A DNA stretch of 33,089 bases from Flavobacterium hydatis (GCF_000737695.1 NZ_JPRM01000050.1:1-33089), one strand, 5' to 3'. Positions 18,051-28,132 are shown, counted from the first letter of the stretch. The notes: generated by a model from the letters alone, not told the origin. Numbers and translations are program-made.

Positions 18051-21000
18051 ATGAAATTAATTAAACAGATTAAACTTTTCTATAAAGAAGGGAACTCAGA
18101 TAAAGTATATGAAATAGACTTGTGTAGTATTGATGATACTAATTATGTAGTCAATTTTAGATATGGAAAAAGAGGAAGCGTTTTAAAAGATGGAACCAAA
18201 ACACCTGAATACGTTTCGGCCGATAAAGCACAAATCATTTTTGACAAACTTGAAAATGAGAAAAAAGCCAAAGGATATGCTTCTGAAATAGAAACATTAA
18301 TAGATCTTCCTTCATTAGAAAGTATTGAACCAGATTCTATAAACGGTATAATTCTTCAGCGTTTAGAAGATGCTGTAATGGGTAAAAACACTTTTAAAAC
18401 ACAATGGAAAACCAGTCGCGTAATCTGGAAAGCAGGTTTATTAGATACTAAAGAAGCAATTCCTTATATCATTAAATTAGCATCAAAAGGAGATGATTTG
18501 CAAACCTATTCGGCTATTTGGGCTCTAATAAAGCTTAAATCCGATGCTGCAGAAGAAGTTTTTAAATCGTATGCATTACAAAATAAACAAAAAGAATATA
18601 TAAGAAATCTGGCTCATGAGGGATTATTAGAAATCTTAAAAGAAGAAGATTTACAAAAACATATCTCGACAATTCTGGAGACGATACCTCAAGAAGCGAG
18701 ATATCATATTGAGAAAAAAGATTTTGATTCGTTAATAAATTTTCTAAAAGAAGAATTAGAAAACAATGCTATTAATTATCTGACAGCTTTATACCTGGTT
18801 GCAAAATTTGATAGCAAATTACACGAAATTGTCATTTTCTTACTAGAAGCCGTGCCTTTTAGACCTCCTTATTTTAAGCACATTAGGGCTATTTATAAAC
18901 TGGCTCATATAAGAAACGATGCTGATGCAATTGCTGTTCTTGCTTATCGATTTGAGAATGAAAACCCAATGTTTACCAGAACAGTTTCATTAGAAGATGA
19001 CTATTATAACTCGCAATTTATTAGCGCTATAAATGAAAGGGTAAATATTGGAAAAGAACTTAGAGGAAAAGATAGTAAAATTGCATTCTCTAATTTTACC
19101 AAATCCTATTTCCAGAAAAATAGTCTTCGATTTTTAAAAGAAATGGATTCAGAAATGGATTCTAAAAAATACCTGAAGTTTGCGATATCGATTTTATTGA
19201 AGTATTCAGAAGAAGATTATAGCAAAGCCGAAAGAGCACCTATAAACATTTATGGACAATACAATTACAATGATCAGAAATATTATTACACGGTTGTAGA
19301 TTACCCTGAGTGTTCTAACTTAGTATTGTTATCAACCATTTTATTTGGGAATGACGAAAAACGAATTTTAACTTCAAAGATGAAATTCATTTTAAATCAA
19401 GAAGTTTTCTCAAGTAAAAATTATTATTATTCTGAAAATCAAGCAACTAAAGTTAGCAGTAAAGTAACTTCTGAAAAAAAGAATACAAATACTACGACAG
19501 ATCAAAGTTCAAGTTCAGTATTAGATGTTGCTAAAAAAGCATTTTCAACTTTTTTTGGTAAAAAAGAAGTTGAGAATAAAGCCGAAGAACAAATAGTTCA
19601 AGAAGAACAAAAGTCAATCGTAAATAACTCTCAAAACCGTTTAGAATTATTTCCAGAACATTGGGACGCATTTCCTGAAGCTTATATTCAGCTTATAATG
19701 GAAGGGCAAATGAATATCGTTCATGAATTTGCTTACGGAAATTTAAAGGCAAGAAACGATTATAATACTTTGATCAATCGTTTTAACGAAACCAGTATAC
19801 TTAATTTATTAAATAGTGATTTTACTATACCTAATAATTTAGGTTTTGAAACAATCGTTCTCAAAAACGAAACCCTTTCTACTCAAGTTAGCTTTATAGC
19901 TGATGTATTGAATTCTAAAACTGAGTCTGCAAGAAATTGGTCTAAAAACCATATTTTATCAAACACAGCACTGTTTCTTAATGACATTGAATGTGTTGTA
20001 AAATTGATTTTTAATGAAGTTCCAGATTTAAAAACATGGATCACTAACATATTAGAAAAATTTCCATTTACTGAAGATAAAGCTAAAGTAATTACTGGAA
20101 AAGTAATTGTTGAGCTTCTTACTTTTGAAGAATCTGATGCAAACAATGCTCTGGCAACTCTTGCGATCGAAAGACTTAAAAAAATAGCCACTCCACAACT
20201 TGAGCAATTAAGCTGGGATATTGTGGCACGTTTAATTTCTTCTGATTTAAAAACGAATAATCTGTTAGCGAGTTCTATTTTAATTCTAAAATCAAAAACA
20301 GTAGATTCAAAAGAAATTCCGTTTTCATTAATCGCTCTATTTTTAGAAGATGAAAGTTCTGAAATTAGAAAAAATGGAATTCAGCTCTTAAATAATTATC
20401 AGGAAGAGTACCTGTTGGTAAATAGTGAATCCTTGTTGGCTTTATTTCACAATGAATATTCAGATGTTGTAGAATCTGTTTTACAGCGTATTACACAATT
20501 AGGAAAAATACATTCTGATATAATCGAAATTGCACTTCGTGATGCCGTTTATGCAATGATTCGAAAAGAAAAATTTGAAGGTGCTCATTTAATCTTCAAA
20601 AAATTCATTCTCGAAGAAACAACTAATCATTGGGATACTGCATTACAACCAAGAGATGTTATAAAATTGATTCATGCTAATTACAGAGAAAGTCAATTAA
20701 CAGGTTACGAAATTTTGAAAAAATATACTCGTAAAGACGATTTTACAATTCGCCAGATTATCTCTTTAGGAAACCATGAAATCCTTGCTATAAGACAATG
20801 GTGCTGGAATTATTTTATGGATAGAAAAGAACGAATCAGAGCCGAAAGAAATAATGCTTTGGTAATATTAGATACAACTTGGGATGATACCAGAGCATTT
20901 GCGTTTAATTTCTTTAAAACCGAATTTGATGAAACCGATTGGGATTTAGAATGTCTGATAAGCATTGTCGATTCTGTACTACCAGCTGTTGAACAATTTG

Positions 21001-21395
21001 GAAAAGAAATCATTACCCGATATTTTAATCCAGATGATGGTGTAACCTATTTGACTAAGTTAAGCCAGCATCCTAGTGTAAATATTCAGCTTTTTGTAAC
21101 TAATTATCTCAATACTTATGCTACAGATAATGTCGCTAAACTAAAAGAGCTTGATTTTTATTTCCGTTCCGTATTAACCAGAGTACATAAAGCCAGAATT
21201 GCTAAACAGCGTATTTTTCAATTCTTACATCAAGAAGGAAAGAAAAACGAAGAAGCGGCAATTTTTGTAACAGAAATTATCGACGAAGTTTCGGCTACAG
21301 TAGCAATACAAGATAAAGCAAATTGTATCTCTATTTTGACTGATTTAAAAACGCTTTATCCGCAATTGCATACCCATTTAATCCTTAAAAACTAA
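18051..21395 (+). CDS. WGR-domain protein with long HEAT/ARM-like helical repeats
   Basis: A 1114-residue protein. Residues 1-80 form a WGR domain (nucleic-acid binding in PARPs and related proteins), with the signature strand reading FRYGKRGS where the family name implies Trp-Gly-Arg. The rest is alpha-helical and repeat-like (for example IPYIIKLASKGDDLQTYSAI and DESSEIRKNGIQLLNNY), consistent with HEAT/ARM repeats. A low-complexity basic/acidic linker lies near residues 470-525. It is 18 nt after the RT gene and 3 nt before the SWIM gene. As I recall, retron type XIII pairs its RT with an ARM/WGR protein and a winged-helix SWIM protein; this gene would be the former. A role in binding the msDNA or acting as toxin-side partner is inference. 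Confidence 0.85.
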   Translation: MKLIKQIKLFYKEGNSDKVYEIDLCSIDDTNYVVNFRYGKRGSVLKDGTKTPEYVSADKAQIIFDKLENEKKAKGYASEIETLIDLPSLESIEPDSINGIILQRLEDAVMGKNTFKTQWKTSRVIWKAGLLDTKEAIPYIIKLASKGDDLQTYSAIWALIKLKSDAAEEVFKSYALQNKQKEYIRNLAHEGLLEILKEEDLQKHISTILETIPQEARYHIEKKDFDSLINFLKEELENNAINYLTALYLVAKFDSKLHEIVIFLLEAVPFRPPYFKHIRAIYKLAHIRNDADAIAVLAYRFENENPMFTRTVSLEDDYYNSQFISAINERVNIGKELRGKDSKIAFSNFTKSYFQKNSLRFLKEMDSEMDSKKYLKFAISILLKYSEEDYSKAERAPINIYGQYNYNDQKYYYTVVDYPECSNLVLLSTILFGNDEKRILTSKMKFILNQEVFSSKNYYYSENQATKVSSKVTSEKKNTNTTTDQSSSSVLDVAKKAFSTFFGKKEVENKAEEQIVQEEQKSIVNNSQNRLELFPEHWDAFPEAYIQLIMEGQMNIVHEFAYGNLKARNDYNTLINRFNETSILNLLNSDFTIPNNLGFETIVLKNETLSTQVSFIADVLNSKTESARNWSKNHILSNTALFLNDIECVVKLIFNEVPDLKTWITNILEKFPFTEDKAKVITGKVIVELLTFEESDANNALATLAIERLKKIATPQLEQLSWDIVARLISSDLKTNNLLASSILILKSKTVDSKEIPFSLIALFLEDESSEIRKNGIQLLNNYQEEYLLVNSESLLALFHNEYSDVVESVLQRITQLGKIHSDIIEIALRDAVYAMIRKEKFEGAHLIFKKFILEETTNHWDTALQPRDVIKLIHANYRESQLTGYEILKKYTRKDDFTIRQIISLGNHEILAIRQWCWNYFMDRKERIRAERNNALVILDTTWDDTRAFAFNFFKTEFDETDWDLECLISIVDSVLPAVEQFGKEIITRYFNPDDGVTYLTKLSQHPSVNIQLFVTNYLNTYATDNVAKLKELDFYFRSVLTRVHKARIAKQRIFQFLHQEGKKNEEAAIFVTEIIDEVSATVAIQDKANCISILTDLKTLYPQLHTHLILKN

Positions 21396-21398
21396 GTT

Positions 21399-23045
21399 AT
21401 GTTATTTGATTATAAATACAGCGGAAGCACCATTGTAAATAACACCTCTAATAGTACTGGCATGAGTTTTTCGCCAGATACATTGCGAGAACCTACTTTT
21501 TTTGTTGGAAAACTAAACCAAAAGATCGCTTTTAGAGAAGCCATTTCAGCATTGCATGACGTGGTAATTTCCGATTTACGTTTTTTTCCAAAGGATAAAG
21601 AAGAATACAAATTATGGGCTGCAGAACAAGAAAAATTATGGCTTAGCGAATATATGGCCGAATTTCAGATTGAAAATGTTCGTGCACGCATTCAGGAATT
21701 AAAAGAAGAATTGAGCGTTGTTCAAAAAGAGAAAAGAACAATTCTGGGACCTTTTAACAAAGCAAAAACTGCCTATTTTGATTATTTATATAAAAATGAT
21801 AAAGATGCTTGGTTTGTCTTAGACCCAGTTATTACAGTACATCCTGATGAAGTATTCTTTGAATGTTTTAGTAAAGATGAATCATCTTATGGAAAATTAA
21901 GCTGTAATTATAATATATTCACAGAGATTAGTGACTTTAAATGCGGAACAACAAACATTGATTATTCAGAAGGATTATATAATGAATTCCAAAAAATAAG
22001 AAATTATAAAGAAACCGAATTTAAGATTGATCCCTCGGGTTTTGAAGCTAAAACCACAAATGAACAAGTCTATAAAGAAATAAAAATTGATTTGCCTGAT
22101 TCTTGGGTTAGAGGATTTTTACAAGTAAGTTCTGCAATGACTTTGCCTGCGACTGTTCTGGATTTGCATCCAATGGATATTTTTAGTTTGTGTCAATATT
22201 TGCGTCGTTTCAAAGAAAAGAAAGGACCAAGAGCTTTACGTTTTGTTCTTGAACCGGACAAACCTATTAAAGCCATATTCGAACCTACGCATGACGAAAT
22301 CACATTTCATCGTTCTATTTACCAAGGAAATGAAGCTAAAACAATACGTATATGGGGAAGACGCCGTTTACTTATTTTAGAAAGACTAATTCCTGTAACA
22401 CGTAATTTTAAAGTTGTTCTGTTAGGCTCAGGTTTACCATCTTTTTTTATTGCCGACTTAGGCGATATGTCGTATACTTTAGGCTTATCTGGCTGGACTA
22501 AAAATGATTGGAGTACAGCAGGAAATTTTGATTTAATGGCACCAAGAAATAATGTCGATTTATTTACACAAGAAAAAGTCTTCAATGCATTAAAAGAAAA
22601 CTGGCTTGATACATCTGATAATTTAGCCAAAAAACTAAATCTTGATCCTTCAGTAGTTTCGGCATCATTAACCGCATATACTCAAGCTGGAAGAGTAATT
22701 TATGACTTAAATTTAGGTGTATATCGCGTCCGAGAATTGACTCAAGAACCTTTGAATATGAAAACATTACGTTTTGCAAGTCCGCAAGAAGAAATTGCAA
22801 ATCAGTATATCGCTCAAAATCGTATCAAAATTACTTCAAACGTAAAAGATGACCAATTGCAAATTAAAGGAAAAGTAACCGACAAAAATTTCACTTATAC
22901 TACTCTGGCGGTTATAGACAAAGACAATCGATTAATCGAAGGAAATTGTGAATGCTCTTTTTACAAATCAAATCAATTACGAAAAGGACCTTGTGAGCAT
23001 ATTCTAGCAACCCGAATGGCATTACAAAATAAAAAAGCTATATAA
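21399..23045 (+). CDS. winged-helix SWIM zinc-finger protein, retron partner
   Basis: A 548-residue protein. Near the C terminus is a SWIM zinc finger with ligands Cys517, Cys519, Cys532 and His534 (C-x-C-x12-C-x-H). Before it, residues about 390-448 look like a winged helix (VFNALKENWLDTSDNLAKKL, then SVVSASLTAYTQAGRVIYDL). Residues 85-120 are coiled-coil-like. The start codon lies 3 nt after the WGR gene stop, so the two are translationally close and probably made together. SWIM and winged-helix parts imply nucleic-acid contact. The gene fits the partner I recall as WHSWIM in type XIII retrons. The operon ends at the hairpin just after it. Confidence 0.86.
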   Translation: MLFDYKYSGSTIVNNTSNSTGMSFSPDTLREPTFFVGKLNQKIAFREAISALHDVVISDLRFFPKDKEEYKLWAAEQEKLWLSEYMAEFQIENVRARIQELKEELSVVQKEKRTILGPFNKAKTAYFDYLYKNDKDAWFVLDPVITVHPDEVFFECFSKDESSYGKLSCNYNIFTEISDFKCGTTNIDYSEGLYNEFQKIRNYKETEFKIDPSGFEAKTTNEQVYKEIKIDLPDSWVRGFLQVSSAMTLPATVLDLHPMDIFSLCQYLRRFKEKKGPRALRFVLEPDKPIKAIFEPTHDEITFHRSIYQGNEAKTIRIWGRRRLLILERLIPVTRNFKVVLLGSGLPSFFIADLGDMSYTLGLSGWTKNDWSTAGNFDLMAPRNNVDLFTQEKVFNALKENWLDTSDNLAKKLNLDPSVVSASLTAYTQAGRVIYDLNLGVYRVRELTQEPLNMKTLRFASPQEEIANQYIAQNRIKITSNVKDDQLQIKGKVTDKNFTYTTLAVIDKDNRLIEGNCECSFYKSNQLRKGPCEHILATRMALQNKKAI

Positions 23046-23049
23046 TATA

Positions 23050-23078
23050 AAAACCACGAACATTACATTCGTGGTTTT
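23050..23078. terminator. two-way terminator between converging operons (hairpin copy 2)
   Basis: AAAACCACGAA (23050-23060) pairs with TTCGTGGTTTT (23068-23078) around loop cattaca. It separates the retron operon (plus) from the MoxR operon (minus), and A/T runs on both sides allow it to work both ways. Confidence 0.85.
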
Positions 23079-23104
23079 CTGTTTTAGATACAATAGATAT
23101 AAAT

Positions 23105-24880
23105 CTATCTAGTCTTTTTCTTTGCTTTAAGTTTGTACTTCATTATATCTTTTAGCATCAATTTATTATTTTTATTAAAATGTACTAATTCTGAAGCAAC
23201 ATCAGGATTTTTATCAATCCTATCTGCAACAATCTCATAAGCTATATTTTTTATCATTCTTTGGTTTTCCTCATGTTTTGTAAATTCATGCTTTAACAAA
23301 TGAAGAAATACTGGTGCATTTTCTGGAATAACTGTATTTTTATAAACATCATTTATTGCAATTGATAAGTCTTCAGCTGAATCAATATTTGCTAAATAAT
23401 TATTTAGACATTTCCCAGCATCTTTATTTGTCTTCCAACCCTGCAAAAGGATTTCCTGAGCTTCTGTTACATCACCAATCTTATTTTTATAAACCAGCGA
23501 AGCTTTTACATATTGAAAATTCGTTTTGTAATTTTCAATTACTCTATTAAAATACTTATCGGCTTCTTTTTTGTCTTTAAGAATCATATACAAATCTCCA
23601 ACTTTCTCATCGTCGTTTAGCTCTTTATAAATTTCAATTGCTTCTTTGTACGCATGACCTTTTTCATAACATGTCGCTGCTTTTTGTTTGTTCTTGCAAT
23701 ACTTTAAATAGATTCCTGCAGCTTCACTATACAACTCCCTTTTTTCAAGAACTTCGGCTGCTTTTGGATAATTCTTTAATAATTTCAAATAAATGTGAGC
23801 CGCTTTCTGATAGTCTCCTTTCTCAATAAATTCCTCAGCCAATTTTTCATATTTGCTTTGCAAAGTGCTGAATCTTTGTGAATCAACCAGAAAAGATCCT
23901 CCGGAAGCTGAGTCGCTTCCACTCGATTCTCCTCGTGATAAAAATGATATAATTATAATAAATAAAGTTAAAATAACTAAAATTAAAACAACTACAAATA
24001 CAAAAAAACTATGAGCTGTAAAATTTGAGTTTCCAGAGCTACAACTGCGAATACCAGACACAAAGAACAAAACTAAAATCAATCTAAAAATTAAAGTTAA
24101 ACCGCCACTTTGTCCACCAAACAAGTCACCAATTTTACTAAAAAAAGATCTAAATACATTTCCACCAGAACCAAAAGAAAACTTCCCATAATTATCTCCT
24201 CTAGAGGTTCCTAATGTATCAAGCGGAATGGCATATTGTAAAGCCAATTTTGGATTCTTATCTAGAAAAGCCATAAACTTATCCATTTCTTTTTGGTTTC
24301 CTTTCATTACTTTTTGCATATCAAAAGGCATTTTCCCAATTATTTCTTCTTCTGAAGATGGATTTTCAATAGTCTCTAAAATCTTTTCCTGATCTATCTC
24401 GATACGCATCGAAGTTATGAATTGCGGAATCGAAACCGTTTTTGATGGTTCTGTTATTTCGATTTCTTTTTGCATTGGCAACTGAAGCAAATTTGCCCAG
24501 TTTACTTCTTCTTTTAATTCAACTAAACCAATTTCAGGATGCAAAAAATGATATGATTCTGAAAACAAATTAGACCATTCATCTTCTGTTAATTCAGGTG
24601 TGATTAAAGTATTTTCCGGAATAAATAACTTGTTTGCTGCCAATTGGTAAAAGTTATTTTTCCCAATCTCAGTAATTTTCATTTTACTCTGATTAAAAAC
24701 TAATAAGCAACCCAGTAATTCATTTGCGTGTATACTTGGAACCGGAAAAACAGCAATAGAATCAAGTGATAACCCGATGTTTTGTATTTCATGAAGCCAT
24801 ACTTCCGCTGAGGCACTTTTAATGAAAATGCCTCCTTTAGGAAATGTGTTTTTTGTATTTATTTTTAATTTAAGCTCCAT
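23105..24880 (-). CDS. bpX0-like membrane TPR protein of a MoxR ternary system
   Basis: A 591-residue protein. The N-terminal 100 residues (FPKGGIFIKSASAEVWLHEI, then PVPSIHANELLGCLLVF) resemble the bpX0 domain of MoxR-vWA-beta-propeller ternary systems as I remember it. Two strong membrane segments follow (about 261-277 and 291-314), flanked by Gly/Ser-rich linkers. The C-terminal part is a run of TPR-like helices (AEEFIEKGDYQKAAHIYLKL, then ELYSEAAGIYLKYC) from about 340 to 500. It is the last gene of the operon and overlaps the preceding gene by 11 nt. It is likely the membrane anchor of the complex, with the TPR region recruiting other parts. Subtype assignment is from memory. Confidence 0.78.
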   Translation of the reverse strand: MELKLKINTKNTFPKGGIFIKSASAEVWLHEIQNIGLSLDSIAVFPVPSIHANELLGCLLVFNQSKMKITEIGKNNFYQLAANKLFIPENTLITPELTEDEWSNLFSESYHFLHPEIGLVELKEEVNWANLLQLPMQKEIEITEPSKTVSIPQFITSMRIEIDQEKILETIENPSSEEEIIGKMPFDMQKVMKGNQKEMDKFMAFLDKNPKLALQYAIPLDTLGTSRGDNYGKFSFGSGGNVFRSFFSKIGDLFGGQSGGLTLIFRLILVLFFVSGIRSCSSGNSNFTAHSFFVFVVVLILVILTLFIIIISFLSRGESSGSDSASGGSFLVDSQRFSTLQSKYEKLAEEFIEKGDYQKAAHIYLKLLKNYPKAAEVLEKRELYSEAAGIYLKYCKNKQKAATCYEKGHAYKEAIEIYKELNDDEKVGDLYMILKDKKEADKYFNRVIENYKTNFQYVKASLVYKNKIGDVTEAQEILLQGWKTNKDAGKCLNNYLANIDSAEDLSIAINDVYKNTVIPENAPVFLHLLKHEFTKHEENQRMIKNIAYEIVADRIDKNPDVASELVHFNKNNKLMLKDIMKYKLKAKKKTR

Positions 24881-27425
24881 GATTCACGATATTCATAATA
24901 AAAGGTTTAAAATACTTTTCCATAAATACTTCATCAGCTATACTTTCTTTTGTATGACCTGGGATAAAGTAATCATTTCCAGCGTATTCATTTTCTGTTG
25001 CCATAATAGTACGCATGTTAATTATAAATGGAATATAAAACTTATCAAGTTTGGTATCGCTGCTTTCAAAAATTAAGATTCCATCTTTATTTCTAATTAT
25101 ACTTCCATCCTCAGATTCAAAAAGTACTGTTTCTATATAGCAAGTTGCTCCATTACTTTCAATTTCTTTTTTTAATTTTTCAGCATCATCTTTTTTTACG
25201 TTACTCAAAATAACATTAGATTCTCCATCGATAATATCTTTAGCTTCTTTTAAAGTTTTATCGGTATTTGTTTTTATTATCTGTACAACAGCCAAAGGTG
25301 ATGTTCCTTTATTTTTTAAAATGAGGTTTACTTTTTCTTTAAATTTTATAGATAAATTTCCCAGTTGTCTGTGTGAAAATCTATGTTCCTTTCTGAACTC
25401 CAAATTCTCAATTCCGTACCCATTAATTATCAAGCAACTATCATAAACCACAATACTCTCTACTTTTTTAATTACAGCATATTTGCCTTTGCTGTATTTG
25501 TAATTATGAATAAAAGTAGATTTAACTTCGAGATTATTCCTAAAAGCTTGTCTTAGTTTTTCGTCTCTCAATGCTGCTGAACGAAAATCGTTAGCAATCT
25601 GGTAAAAAACTGGCAAAAGGTCTATAACACCTCCTGCTAAATAAAAATCCTGATTATATTCAAATACTTTGAGAGATGTATCATTAATTTTTTCATCAAA
25701 ATCTTTATAACTTTTTAATTCTTTAGTATTAAGATTTATGGTGCTAGCATAATGTATTAAATCATAATAATGATACCAAAGTATTTTCTCTCCTTCACTA
25801 TTCGTTTTCATCGCAAAATTGCCATTCTTAAACGGAAGGTTAGAAGCTATTTTCACAAATCCCTTATCAAATCTATCATTAGAGAACATAAATAAATTAC
25901 CATTTATGTACATATAAAACTCATTGTTATGAGTAAATATATTTTGGTAAGATCGCTCAACAGGGTAAAGCAACAGCATACTTACATCTGCTATTTCTCT
26001 ATCTCTTTGCTTTTTGTTTTTATTATCTTTTTGCCATAATTCCTCCAGCGGCATAATAATATGCTGCAACAGTTTCTTGCCTTTATTCTGATTTTTAAAA
26101 ACATTAATATCCTGCATACCTATAGCAAAAACGTATTTTATATCATCAAAATACGTACTCATAGCATTTTGCATCGGAGCAAGCTTTAGGCTTTCCTCAG
26201 ATGAAAAAAGAAATACTTCCTGACTCTTACTATTAATTTTATTTTCTGCAAAAAAAGAATCTAATCCTGCTGAACAGCTTAATTTACTACTAAGTTCAGT
26301 TAGAGAATTAATGACTTCGCTAACATTTTCTACTGAAACTTCCTTATAATCTTCGCCAACAACATAAACCTGACATTCGATATCGGTTTTAGGATGTCTG
26401 GCAATTGCGATAGCCGAAGCAAAAGCTAAAACTTTAGGATTTCCCCAGTTTTTTAAGGTATTATCTATTAACAAAATGCGCTTGAATTTATCTGCTTCTG
26501 GCGGCACTTCACGCTGAATATACAAGGCTTCGTTATTGGCAATTCTTGACATAAAAACATCATCATCATACGCAAATTCAGAAATTACGAGTTTATCAAA
26601 ATCTCCTTTATTGGTTAAATCAGAAATTCCTCCAAGTGGTTGCTCACTCGGATGATTATGATGAAGCGGAATATTTAATCCTGACCAAAGTCGTTTAATA
26701 AGACTTCCTACATGAAATGTTTTGTCTTCTTCAATAAGCTGATCTACAAAATCAGTTACGTTATCAGATAGATTTTTTTCTTCTAAAATTTCCTCATTCA
26801 ACGCATCATTTAAATCGTCATGTGGAATATTTTCCATCGCATCTAATATCGATTGAAGCGTTGGAAACTTAGTTTTTAGCAAAGCCAATGTTCTGAAATC
26901 TTTTCTAAAATTAGCCTCGTTGAATGGAATTTTTTCAGCTGTTTTTAATAAATGTTCTCTGTAATCTTTATATTCATCAAGAAGATTTTTTGCTTTTTCT
27001 GATGAAACTCTATTATGACATTCATGAAAAATAGTCTGAAATAACTTCATCCTTTTTTCGCCAACTTTATATTCATTTGGTAAACTAGACAGTAATTTCA
27101 AAAAATCTATACTGGCTCCAACTCTAAAGGATTGAGATTGTGGAAAAGCAGTTACTATATTCTTGCTTCTTACCAAATCATGAATCATTTCGATTGCTTG
27201 TTCATTCTCTGGATTTGTAGCTACAATGGCTAACAGTAAAGTTCCGAATGGCGGAATACTATCATCTGAAAGGTATTCTAAAATTTCAAAAACAAATTTC
27301 TCGTAACCAATAGTTTGTCCATTAGGGATTGTTATGGTCTCAAAGACACTATCTTCAGATAATATTTTATTCTCCCATTCCCAGAAATAGTCTTCGTATG
27401 ATTGAAAATACTTTTGAAATTCCAT
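24870..27425 (-). CDS. vWA/beta-propeller-like protein with L7/L12-CTD-like domain
   Basis: An 851-residue protein. Residues 1-300 are mostly helical. Residues about 310-460 fit a von Willebrand A fold (KRILLIDNTLKNWG, then ECQVYVVGEDY, then YVFAIGMQDI), but the metal site reads D321-N-T instead of DxSxS. Residues about 475-690 are short beta segments with repeated Trp/Tyr/Gly (NEFYMYINGNLFMFSNDRF), compatible with a beta-propeller. Residues about 696-766 match the C-terminal domain of ribosomal protein L7/L12 (TLKEAKDIIDGES, then KKDDAEKLKKEIESNGATC). It lies in the MoxR operon, 7 nt after the 232-aa gene. It is the expected substrate-facing partner of the MoxR ATPase; bpX1-type is my best guess. 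Confidence 0.75.
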   Translation of the reverse strand: MEFQKYFQSYEDYFWEWENKILSEDSVFETITIPNGQTIGYEKFVFEILEYLSDDSIPPFGTLLLAIVATNPENEQAIEMIHDLVRSKNIVTAFPQSQSFRVGASIDFLKLLSSLPNEYKVGEKRMKLFQTIFHECHNRVSSEKAKNLLDEYKDYREHLLKTAEKIPFNEANFRKDFRTLALLKTKFPTLQSILDAMENIPHDDLNDALNEEILEEKNLSDNVTDFVDQLIEEDKTFHVGSLIKRLWSGLNIPLHHNHPSEQPLGGISDLTNKGDFDKLVISEFAYDDDVFMSRIANNEALYIQREVPPEADKFKRILLIDNTLKNWGNPKVLAFASAIAIARHPKTDIECQVYVVGEDYKEVSVENVSEVINSLTELSSKLSCSAGLDSFFAENKINSKSQEVFLFSSEESLKLAPMQNAMSTYFDDIKYVFAIGMQDINVFKNQNKGKKLLQHIIMPLEELWQKDNKNKKQRDREIADVSMLLLYPVERSYQNIFTHNNEFYMYINGNLFMFSNDRFDKGFVKIASNLPFKNGNFAMKTNSEGEKILWYHYYDLIHYASTINLNTKELKSYKDFDEKINDTSLKVFEYNQDFYLAGGVIDLLPVFYQIANDFRSAALRDEKLRQAFRNNLEVKSTFIHNYKYSKGKYAVIKKVESIVVYDSCLIINGYGIENLEFRKEHRFSHRQLGNLSIKFKEKVNLILKNKGTSPLAVVQIIKTNTDKTLKEAKDIIDGESNVILSNVKKDDAEKLKKEIESNGATCYIETVLFESEDGSIIRNKDGILIFESSDTKLDKFYIPFIINMRTIMATENEYAGNDYFIPGHTKESIADEVFMEKYFKPFIMNIVNHGA

Positions 27426-27432
27426 TTTTATT

Positions 27433-28131
27433 TTATGAAAAAGTTAAGCGAAATGAACTTATTGAAAGTTGTTTTATTTGTGTTTTTGAAATAATTGAAT
27501 AACTATTATCGGTATTCCAGAGTATTATATTTTCTTCTGACGGATTTAATTTTTCCTGAAGTATTTTGACTAAGGCAAACCATTCAAAATTATATCCTGT
27601 TGGAATTAAAAAATTATTATCAATCCAATACGTACTACCTTTTATAGGCAATAATGGATTCCCAATGATTAAGGCCCTTTTATCGATAATTACCCATTGC
27701 AAAGGTTCTAATCTATATTTTGGTGCCGACTCTATATACAGCTTCAATTCCTCGTAATCTACAAGCAAAGCAATAGCCTCTTTTATATCTTCTGAAGGTT
27801 TTAAAACTATTTTGAGCTTTTGGTCTACGCCAAAAAAGTTATGATTGAATTTAGGCAAAGAAACTGGTAATGCACGCAAAATTGGAGTCCACAATAATCC
27901 TGAAGGCAATTTTTTGGAAGGTAAAAGTTTTCCTTTTTCAAACAATAAATTATCCTTTAATTCATATATCGTTTTGTATGGAATTTGCTGAATTTCGGCT
28001 TCGGCTATTTGCTCCAAAGAAAAATCTTTAATCCAGATCGTATCAGTTTCAAAAGATACTTTTAGATTATCCCAATGTCTGATTAATCCCAAAAAATCTT
28101 TGTGTTCTTTTTTAATTTCTAAAAAATACAT
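27433..28131 (-). CDS. bpX-like ternary-system protein
   Basis: A 232-residue cytoplasmic protein without signal or membrane segment. Residues 157-184 carry a Gly/Pro/Trp-rich stretch (GNPLLPIKGSTYW, then FLIPTGYNFEW) of the kind seen in bpX domains. Its ATG lies 1 nt after the MoxR stop codon and its stop 7 nt before the vWA gene, so it is co-translated with both. I place it in the bpX group from this motif and its position, but cannot fix the subtype. No catalytic residues are apparent. Confidence 0.68.
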   Translation of the reverse strand: MYFLEIKKEHKDFLGLIRHWDNLKVSFETDTIWIKDFSLEQIAEAEIQQIPYKTIYELKDNLLFEKGKLLPSKKLPSGLLWTPILRALPVSLPKFNHNFFGVDQKLKIVLKPSEDIKEAIALLVDYEELKLYIESAPKYRLEPLQWVIIDKRALIIGNPLLPIKGSTYWIDNNFLIPTGYNFEWFALVKILQEKLNPSEENIILWNTDNSYSIISKTQIKQLSISSFRLTFS

Positions 28132-28132
28132 A

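Noticed and set aside
24822..25076. Plus-strand reading frame opposite the vWA/TPR gene junction
   Set aside because: It is a shadow of the two minus-strand genes, with no start signal or recognisable domain.
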